This document shows positions 24,260 through 29,395 of a stretch of 29,395 nucleotides of DNA, piece by piece; the first letter of the stretch is position 1; every line of letters begins with the position of its first letter. The position numbers and the translations under genes are program-made. The notes under the pieces are model-generated. The model did no database searches, was not told the DNA's origin, and was given only the letters and a program-made list of their open reading frames with translations. The DNA is from Pseudomonadota bacterium (GTDB taxonomy: Bacteria; Pseudomonadota; Gammaproteobacteria; Burkholderiales; Burkholderiaceae_E), in contig JAEWEW010000356.1 in NCBI GenBank assembly GCA_023389175.1, forward strand, positions 1 to 29,395. The letters run 5' to 3'.

Positions 24260-24277
24260 GCGTGCCGCCCGGCACGC
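24260..24277 (-). terminator. Hairpin just after fliR, possible operon terminator
   Basis: A perfect 7-base stem GCGTGCC/GGCACGC with a four-base loop lies 8 bases beyond the fliR stop. No T-run follows on the minus strand, so it may slow or protect the mRNA end rather than act as a full intrinsic terminator. Confidence 0.45.
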
Positions 24278-24285
24278 ACGCGAGG

Positions 24286-25044
24286 CTACATCCCGATCGC
24301 TTCCAGTGCCGCGCCCACGACGCGGGCGAACGGCTGCGCCATGAGGGGCAGGCCGAGCGCGAGCAGCACCAGGCCGGCGGCGATGGTCACCGGGAAGCCG
24401 ATCGCGAGGATGTTGAGCTGGGGCGCCACCCGCGAGACGACGCCGAGCGCGAGGTTGGCGAAGAGCAGCAGCGCCATGTAGGGCAGGGCGATCAGCATGC
24501 CGAGCTGGAACACGGTGGTCGCCACCGCGCCGATGTCGATCCGGGCCAGGAAGGCGCTGCCGGTCGCCCCGACCGGCGCGGCCTCGATGCTGTGGACGGT
24601 GGCCGCGACCAGCAGCGCCGGCCCGTCGGCCGCGACGAAGGCCGCGAGCGACAGCGTGCCGAGGAGGCGCCCGACCGCATTGCTGCTGGTGCCCGAGCCG
24701 GGATCGAAGAAGCCGGCGAAGGAAAGGCCCATCTGCAGGCCGATGATCTCCCCGGCAAGCTCCACTGCCGAGAGGATCATCCGGGCCACCAGGCCGATCG
24801 CGAGGCCGGTCATGATCTCGGCGGCGAGCAGCAGCCAGATGTCCGGGTCGTCGAAGGAGGCGCGGGTCTGGGAGAGGGGGGCGGCGACGATCGCGATGAG
24901 GAATGCCGTCGCGACCCTGATCCGCGCCGGGAACGAGCGGGCCGAGAGGATCGGCGCCGCGGTGAAGATGCCGAGCACCCGGAAGAACGGCAGCAGGAAC
25001 GTGGCCAGCCAGCCGAGCAGCTGCGACTCGTCGATGGAGAGCAA
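24286..25044 (-). CDS. fliR: Flagellar biosynthesis protein FliR
   Basis: FliR is an inner-membrane subunit of the flagellar type III export gate, assembling with FliP and FliQ into the secretion pore. The 252-residue length is normal. It has hydrophobic helices throughout, beginning with LLGWLATFLLPFFRVLGIF. The family segments include AAPILSARSFPARIRV, GLQMGLSFAGFFDP and RVAPQLNILAIGFPV. It is the last fli gene in the visible run, 16 bases after fliQ. A hairpin follows its stop, then the REC-HisKA_3 kinase gene in the same direction. flhB is not beside it in this window. Confidence 0.97.
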   Translation of the reverse strand: MLSIDESQLLGWLATFLLPFFRVLGIFTAAPILSARSFPARIRVATAFLIAIVAAPLSQTRASFDDPDIWLLLAAEIMTGLAIGLVARMILSAVELAGEIIGLQMGLSFAGFFDPGSGTSSNAVGRLLGTLSLAAFVAADGPALLVAATVHSIEAAPVGATGSAFLARIDIGAVATTVFQLGMLIALPYMALLLFANLALGVVSRVAPQLNILAIGFPVTIAAGLVLLALGLPLMAQPFARVVGAALEAIGM

Positions 25045-25060
25045 GCCGCGGTCTCCGCGC

Positions 25061-25345
25061 TCAGAATCCCGGCTGGCCGTTCACCACGCCGGGAATCGCA
25101 AGCAGCACCCGCTGCAAATAGTCCGTGAGGGTGGTCAGCATCCAGGGCCCGGCGATCACCAGGGCGATGCCGGAGAACAGCAGCTTGGGCACGAACGAGA
25201 GCGTGTTCTCGTTGATCTGGGTGAGCGCCTGCAGGATGCTGATCACCAGGCCGACCAGCAGGATCACCGCAAGCAGCGGCGCCGCGGTCACCAGCATGAC
25301 CTCGAGGCCCTGGCGGCCGAGCGTAAGGACCGTCTCGGGAGTCAT
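25061..25345 (-). CDS. fliQ: Flagellar biosynthesis protein FliQ
   Basis: FliQ is a small export-gate subunit that stacks around FliP in the flagellar secretion pore. It has 94 residues with two membrane hairpin helices (about 16-38 and 52-75) and the family segment LQALTQINENTLSFVPKLL. The ATG at 25345 has GGAGGG about 8 bases upstream. An upstream in-frame ATG at 25381 lies before that ribosome site and is not used here. The gap to fliP is 76 bases, the largest in the operon apart from the fliK-fliL gap. Confidence 0.97.
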   Translation of the reverse strand: MTPETVLTLGRQGLEVMLVTAAPLLAVILLVGLVISILQALTQINENTLSFVPKLLFSGIALVIAGPWMLTTLTDYLQRVLLAIPGVVNGQPGF

Positions 25346-25421
25346 TGTTGGACCCTCCTCTGGCTGCGGGACGCCGTCCACCCGCGGGAGGCGAGCGACA
25401 GCCCTGGACCAGCGGTGGCGT

Positions 25422-26189
25422 TCATTGGCTGAAGCTCGCCACCAGCGAACCCGCCAGCAGGTTCCAGCCGTCCGCCAGCACGAAGAGCACCAGCTTGAAC
25501 GGCAATGCCACCAGTACCGGCGAGACCATCATCATTCCGAGCGACATCAGCACGCTCGCGCAGATCAGGTCGATGAGGATGAACGGAATGAAGACCATGA
25601 ACCCGATCTGGAAGGCGGTCTTGAGCTCGCTGATCACGAAGGCCGGCACCAGCACCCGGACCGGCATGTCGGCAGGCGCGACGGCGGCCTCGCCGTCGAC
25701 CGGCACCTTGGCGATCCGGGCGAAGAGGTCGAGGTCGCCCGCGCGGGTCTGGCGCAGCATGAACTCGCGCATCGGGCCGGTGCCGCGGGCGAGCGCCTGG
25801 TCGAGCTCGATCGCCTGCTCGGCGTAAGGCTTGTAGGCGTCGACATAGACGCGTTCCAGCGTGGGCGCCATCACGAAGGCGGTCAGGAAGAGCGACATGC
25901 CGACGATCACCTGGTTCGGCGGCGCTGCCTGCAGCCCGAGCGCCTGTCGCACCAGGGAGAGCACGATGATGATCCGGGTGAAGCTGGTCATCAGCAGCAG
26001 GACCGCGGGCAGGAACGACAGCGCGGTGAAGATCAGCAGCGTCTGGATCGGCACCGACCAGGTGGTGCCGCCGCCGGCGGCCTGGGTCGACTGCAGCGAG
26101 AGCAGGCCCTGCGCGGCCGCGTCGAGCGGCAGCAGCGCGGCCAGTGCGACGATGGCCGCGACGGCCGCGGCGAGGACAGGGCGCCTCAT
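25422..26189 (-). CDS. fliP: Flagellar biosynthesis protein FliP
   Basis: FliP is the main pore-forming subunit of the flagellar export gate. It has 255 residues, with a cleavable signal peptide at the N-terminus (MRRPVLAAAVAAIVALAALL, cleavage near DAAAQ), which is usual for FliP. The hallmark segments are MTSFTRIIIVLSLVRQALG, NQVIVGMSLFLT, ELKTAFQIGFMVFIPF and MMMVSPVLVALPFKL. The ATG at 26189 overlaps the fliO stop as ATGA. The open frame continues upstream to 26312, but only as overlap with fliO, so it was trimmed. FliO is needed for stable FliP in other bacteria, consistent with the coupled genes. Confidence 0.97.
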   Translation of the reverse strand: MRRPVLAAAVAAIVALAALLPLDAAAQGLLSLQSTQAAGGGTTWSVPIQTLLIFTALSFLPAVLLLMTSFTRIIIVLSLVRQALGLQAAPPNQVIVGMSLFLTAFVMAPTLERVYVDAYKPYAEQAIELDQALARGTGPMREFMLRQTRAGDLDLFARIAKVPVDGEAAVAPADMPVRVLVPAFVISELKTAFQIGFMVFIPFILIDLICASVLMSLGMMMVSPVLVALPFKLVLFVLADGWNLLAGSLVASFSQ

Positions 26190-26494
26190 CGGGACCTGAG
26201 CCGCGCCAGCACGTCGGCGAACTGCGGACGGGTCGCGGCCGGCAGCTTCGGTGCCGTGGCCAGCTCGGCCAGGGTGTTGATCGAGCCGGCCGTGATGCCG
26301 ACCAGGAGCCATTTCTCGTCCACCTTGACCACCGCGATGCGCTCGCGCGGGCCCACGGCGATGGAGGCGGCCAGCGTGAGCGGTCCGCTGCTCGCGGCGG
26401 GCAGTTGCGAGATGCGCTTCACCAGCCAGAGCAGCAGCGGGATCGCGGCGATGACCAGCAGCAGCACCGCGAAGGAACCGAGCGCCGACGTCAT
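26186..26494 (-). CDS. fliO: Flagellar biosynthesis protein FliO
   Basis: FliO is a single-span membrane protein that helps FliP assemble into the export gate. It has 102 residues. One N-terminal membrane helix (about 5-26, SFAVLLLVIAAIPLLLWLVK) is followed by a small cytoplasmic domain with SIAVGPRERIAVVKVDEKWLL and GITAGSINTL, the usual FliO signature. It starts 4 bases after fliN and its stop overlaps the fliP start. FliO is poorly conserved in general, but here position and fold agree. Confidence 0.93.
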   Translation of the reverse strand: MTSALGSFAVLLLVIAAIPLLLWLVKRISQLPAASSGPLTLAASIAVGPRERIAVVKVDEKWLLVGITAGSINTLAELATAPKLPAATRPQFADVLARLRSR

Positions 26495-26498
26495 GGCT

Positions 26499-26915
26499 TC
26501 AGGAACGGTTCAGGCGCCGCATGCGTTCGGCGGGCGTGACCACGTCGGTCAGGCGGATGCCGAACCGGTCGTTGACCACCACCACCTCGCCCTGGGCGAT
26601 GAGGTAGCCGTTCACCAGCACGTCCATCGGCGATCCGGCCATCGCGTCGAGCTCCACCACCGAGCCCTGGGCGAGCTGCAGGATGTTCTTGATGGAGGTG
26701 CGGGTCCGGCCGATCTCCACCGAGAGCTGCACCGGGATGTCCATGATCCGCTCGATGTCCGGGGGGGCGGCCGCCGGCGTGTGCTGCAGCTGCTCGAGGA
26801 CGTGCGGCACGGCGCTCGCGGCATCCGGATGGACCGGTGCCGATCCGATCGCGTTCGGATCCGGCTTGCCGGGCGCTTTGGCGTCGGCGCTTCTCAAGGG
26901 AGTGTCGTTGGTCAT
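26499..26915 (-). CDS. fliN: Flagellar motor switch protein FliN
   Basis: FliN forms the lower C-ring of the switch complex with FliM and docks export cargo through FliH. It has 138 residues. A variable, Ala/Pro-rich N-terminal region (1-50) precedes a SpoA domain (about 57-130) with IMDIPVQLSVEIGRT, ILQLAQGSVVELD and GEVVVVNDRFGIRLTD. The ATG at 26915 lies 4 bases after the fliM stop. An upstream in-frame ATG at 27023 lies inside fliM and was rejected. Confidence 0.97.
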   Translation of the reverse strand: MTNDTPLRSADAKAPGKPDPNAIGSAPVHPDAASAVPHVLEQLQHTPAAAPPDIERIMDIPVQLSVEIGRTRTSIKNILQLAQGSVVELDAMAGSPMDVLVNGYLIAQGEVVVVNDRFGIRLTDVVTPAERMRRLNRS

Positions 26916-26919
26916 GCTC

Positions 26920-27912
26920 TCAGCCCTGCAGCTTGTCGGTGTAGGAGTGCACGGTGTCGATCCGCACCGCGTAGTGGCCGTTGAACTCGCCGAACTGCCC
27001 CTCGAAGACGGGCAGCTGGCCAACCTTCAACTGGGCGTTGTTGCCGGAATCGATCTCGATGATGTCGCCCTTGGACAGGTTGATCAGCTCGCCGATGGTC
27101 AGCTCGACCGCGGCGAGCTCCGCCACCAGGTCCACGTTCGCCGGCTGGATCTCCCGCGAGAGGGCGCCCATCCAGCCGCGGCCGCTCGTCTGCAGGTTCG
27201 CGTTGACGGAGGAGAAGAGCGTCTCGCGGATCGGTTCGATCGCGGTGTACGGTATGCACAGGTGCATCGCGCCGCCTTGATCGCCGAGGTGGATCTCGAA
27301 GCGGGCGCTGACCACGATCTCGGTGGGCGTGGCGATGTTCGCGAACTGCGGCTGCATCTCCGAGCGGCTGTAGACCAGCTCGAACGGATGGAACGCCTCC
27401 CAGGCCTTGCGGTACTCCGCGCAGACCAGGTCGATGATCCGCCGGATGAGGCGCTGCTCGGTCGCGGAAAACTCCCGCCCGTCCAGGGCGACCGGCGGCC
27501 GGCCGGTGCCGCCGAACATGATGTCGACGATCGATGCCACCAGCTCGGGCTCGAGGATCAGCAACGCCGAGCCGTGCAGCGGCTTGATCTGCATCACGTT
27601 GATGCTGCTCGGCGCCATCAGGCTGCCCATGAAGGCGCCGTACTTGCCGACCACCACCGGGTCGGCCGACACCTCGGGATTGCGGCGCATGAAGTTGAAG
27701 AGCCCGATGCGCAGGTTGCGCGAGAACCGCTCGTGGATCAGCTCCAGCGCCGGCATGCGGCCGCGGACGATGCGCTCCTGTCGCGCCAGGTCGTAGGGTT
27801 CCACCGTCGGCGGCGGCTCGGGGGCAGGACGCGCGGCCGACTGCGCCGCCTCGGCGGCGGAGGCGTCTAGCAGGGCGTCGATCTCTTCCTGGGACAGGAA
27901 CGGCTCGGCCAT
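26920..27912 (-). CDS. fliM: Flagellar motor switch protein FliM
   Basis: FliM is the C-ring protein that binds phosphorylated CheY and sets rotation direction. It has 330 residues. The N-terminal CheY-binding peptide is intact (FLSQEEIDALLDA, 5-17). The middle CheC-like domain has RIGLFNFMRRNPEVSADPVV and LHGSALLILEPELVASIVD, and a C-terminal SpoA domain (about 250-325) includes IIEIDSGNNAQLKVGQLPVF. The ATG at 27912 lies 2 bases after the fliL stop. The open frame continues upstream through fliL in another frame and was trimmed. An intact CheY peptide implies a chemotaxis system elsewhere. Confidence 0.97.
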   Translation of the reverse strand: MAEPFLSQEEIDALLDASAAEAAQSAARPAPEPPPTVEPYDLARQERIVRGRMPALELIHERFSRNLRIGLFNFMRRNPEVSADPVVVGKYGAFMGSLMAPSSINVMQIKPLHGSALLILEPELVASIVDIMFGGTGRPPVALDGREFSATEQRLIRRIIDLVCAEYRKAWEAFHPFELVYSRSEMQPQFANIATPTEIVVSARFEIHLGDQGGAMHLCIPYTAIEPIRETLFSSVNANLQTSGRGWMGALSREIQPANVDLVAELAAVELTIGELINLSKGDIIEIDSGNNAQLKVGQLPVFEGQFGEFNGHYAVRIDTVHSYTDKLQG

Positions 27913-27914
27913 CG

Positions 27915-28433
27915 CTACTGCACCAGCATCTGCGAGAAGTGCACCGCGACGACCGGATTGGGCGAGCCGGCGGGGTCGGCCGCGTCCTCCTTCCATCCGA
28001 GCGCGGCGGCGGTGCGGGCGCCGATCTGCGCGGCCAGCGCGAGCTTGCCGTCGAGCGAGAGCAGGGTCTTCGCATGCTGGGAGGAGAGCAGCAGCAGCGT
28101 GTTGTTGCGCACGATCGGCAGGTTGCGGGTCAGTATCGGCTGCACGTCCTTGCCGGCGAGCTCGAGCACGATGCCGACCTGCGCGAGGCGCTCGCCGCCT
28201 TCGTCGGCCAGGTTGACGGTGAACGGCTCCAGGTTCACGAAGATGGTCTCGACCGGCCTCGGCGCCGCCTTCGCCGCCGGACCGGCCGCGGCCGGCCGCG
28301 TGTAGTACCAGCCCGCGCCCACGCCGGCAACCAGCAGGAGCGCCACCACGGCGCCGATCAGAAGGCCCTTGCCGCGTCCCTTGGGCGCGGCTTCCTTGGT
28401 CTCTGGCGGTTTGGCCGCCGGTCTTGCTGCCAT
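27915..28433 (-). CDS. fliL: Flagellar basal body-associated protein FliL
   Basis: FliL is a single-span inner-membrane protein that associates with stator units and the MS ring and supports motor torque. It has 172 residues. A basic N-terminal tail leads to one membrane helix (about 23-44, GLLIGAVVALLLVAGVGAGW), then a periplasmic domain with FVNLEPFTVNL and a QVGIVLEL strand. It is the first gene of the fliLMNOPQR run. The 188-base gap to fliK contains a hairpin, so it may have its own promoter. No flagellar sigma-28 or sigma-54 sequence could be confirmed there. Confidence 0.95.
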   Translation of the reverse strand: MAARPAAKPPETKEAAPKGRGKGLLIGAVVALLLVAGVGAGWYYTRPAAAGPAAKAAPRPVETIFVNLEPFTVNLADEGGERLAQVGIVLELAGKDVQPILTRNLPIVRNNTLLLLSSQHAKTLLSLDGKLALAAQIGARTAAALGWKEDAADPAGSPNPVVAVHFSQMLVQ

Positions 28434-28577
28434 CGAATGTCTCGCAACGCGTTCGGGAATGCCCGATGTCGACGAGCATTCTTGCGTCGGAAGGAATCAG
28501 GTGGTCGCGAGAGGAGCGGGGTTGTGCCGGGTCTTATCTCGGCACCGGCAGGCGCCGGCCGCGGATGCCAGGAAAGG

Positions 28578-28605
28578 CGCCCGGGAGGCGTCCGTCTCCC
28601 GGGCG
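28578..28605 (-). terminator. Terminator-like hairpin between fliK and fliL
   Basis: A perfect 10-base stem CGCCCGGGAG/CTCCCGGGCG with an eight-base loop lies 16 bases beyond the fliK stop. On the minus strand it is followed by CCTTTCCT, a weak T-run. It could end or reduce fliK transcription ahead of fliL. The rest of the gap (28434-28577) holds one further 6-base inverted repeat, GAATGC/GCATTC (28457-28481), and nothing else recognised. Confidence 0.6.
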
Positions 28606-28621
28606 GGTTCGGGAGAGATTC

Positions 28622-29395
28622 CTAGGCGAACAGGTCGAGACGGTTGCCGCCGCGCGACGCATCCGGGCGCGATACGACCTGCGCGGGCGACGCGCCGAGG
28701 CCGGAGCGGTCGCGACTCGGACCACCGCCCGGCGGATCGCCGCCGGCGACCGAGGTCGGGCCCGGAACCGGCCGGCCGCCGTCATGGGTCGCCCCGCCGT
28801 TGCCGGCGTGGCCGGCATGGCCGCCGAATGCGGCGCCGTTGTCGCCGGTGGCGGCCTGGCGGCGATCGGCGGCATCGCCTGCGACCCGCCAGTCCGACAG
28901 GCGCACGCCCTGCTCGGCGAGCATCTGCCGCAGCGTCGGCATCGACGCCTCGATCGCGGCGCGGGTTTCATGGCGATCGGCCGCGATCTCGAGCGAGGCG
29001 GCGTCGAGGTCGACTTCGATCGCGATCCGGACCGGCCCCAGCTCGCGCGGCGTCAGGTGGATCTCCGCCCGGTTGCCGCCCTGTACCACGAGATGGGTCG
29101 CCTGGCGGGCGAAGGCCTCGGCAAACGCCTCGTCCTGGACGGGGATGTCGATGCCGAGCTGCGGGATCGCCGGGTCGGCTGCCGGGGAGGCCTCCCGCGC
29201 GGCTCCCGCGGCGTCCATGGCCGAGCCGAAGCTGCCCGCCTGGAGGCCCGTGGGCAGCTGGGGCGGCGAAGACGCGGATGAGGCGCCGGCGGCTGCGCCG
29301 TCGGTGGCGACGCCCTGGCCGGCGGCGCCCGCGGCTCGGGTCGATGCGGGGTCTGTCGTTTCGGTCCAGCGGTTGTCGTGGCGACCGGCCACGGG
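28622..29395 (-). CDS. fliK: Flagellar hook-length control protein FliK, 5' end beyond the window
   Basis: FliK measures hook length and switches the export apparatus from rod/hook to filament substrates. About 258 C-terminal residues are visible; the frame stays open to the right edge, so the true start is outside. The FliK C-terminal domain is clear, with LVVQGGNRAEIHLTPRELG followed by PVRIAIEVD, where the LxPxxLG signature is typical. The flanks are Ala/Gly/Pro-rich and low in complexity, as usual for this family. The tail after the domain is unusually long and glycine-rich (GNGGATHDGG). It lies upstream of fliL in the same direction, as in many flagellar clusters. The GTG at 29392 is not taken as the start. 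Confidence 0.93.
   Translation of the reverse strand, partial: PVAGRHDNRWTETTDPASTRAAGAAGQGVATDGAAAGASSASSPPQLPTGLQAGSFGSAMDAAGAAREASPAADPAIPQLGIDIPVQDEAFAEAFARQATHLVVQGGNRAEIHLTPRELGPVRIAIEVDLDAASLEIAADRHETRAAIEASMPTLRQMLAEQGVRLSDWRVAGDAADRRQAATGDNGAAFGGHAGHAGNGGATHDGGRPVPGPTSVAGGDPPGGGPSRDRSGLGASPAQVVSRPDASRGGNRLDLFA

Noticed and set aside
28511..28532. Sigma-54-like GGCAC...GC pair upstream of fliL on the minus strand
   Set aside because: The GG and GC elements are one base too close for the -24/-12 spacing, and the -12 element lacks the TTGC context.
28539..28550. Sigma-28-like GCCGAGATAA upstream of fliL on the minus strand
   Set aside because: It has two extra bases compared with GCCGATAA and no TAAA element at the right distance.

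Overview
The window looks like chromosomal DNA from a high-GC, motile, Gram-negative bacterium, most likely a betaproteobacterium of the order Burkholderiales. The reasons are the very high GC content with long antisense open frames, a two-domain ArgA divergent from a large HrpA helicase with YggX nearby, a MesD-like methionine synthase, a complete fliL-fliR block, and an intergenic hairpin repeat of the kind seen in Burkholderiales genomes. The organism assignment is inference from gene content only. No rRNA, tRNA, CRISPR array, integrase or insertion sequence was seen.

Left part (1-6783): a catabolic-looking region. An acyl-CoA dehydrogenase gene runs off the left edge on the minus strand. 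Divergent from it is a tight five-gene plus-strand operon. It encodes the E1 alpha, E1 beta and E2 subunits of a 2-oxo acid (pyruvate/acetoin-type) dehydrogenase complex, followed by the two halves of a split transketolase. No dihydrolipoamide dehydrogenase (E3) is present. E1 alpha and E1 beta are separated by a tandem duplication of an 84-base unit. Each unit has three hairpins and a Shine-Dalgarno sequence just before a start codon. The divergent promoter region holds an FNR/ANR-like box and a second inverted repeat.

Middle part (6770-18745): mostly housekeeping genes. In order they are a MipA/OmpV-like outer-membrane protein, a REC-GGDEF-EAL cyclic-di-GMP protein overlapping rpiA, yggX, a MesD-like core methionine synthase, argA, hrpA and an MFS transporter. 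argA and hrpA diverge from a 23-base gap that contains a symmetric ATTATAAT, so both genes may be leaderless or nearly so.

Right part (18814-29395): a stand-alone CinA-type molybdopterin-binding-domain protein, then a signalling cluster, then flagellar genes. The cluster has a soluble PAS-like histidine kinase divergent from a diguanylate cyclase, and a NarL-type response regulator translationally coupled to a REC-HisKA_3 kinase. The flagellar genes fliK (partial), fliL, fliM, fliN, fliO, fliP, fliQ and fliR are all on the minus strand. They encode the hook-length ruler, the stator-associated FliL, switch proteins and the export gate. The cyclic-di-GMP enzymes and kinases beside them may tune motility against surface attachment, but this link rests on position only.
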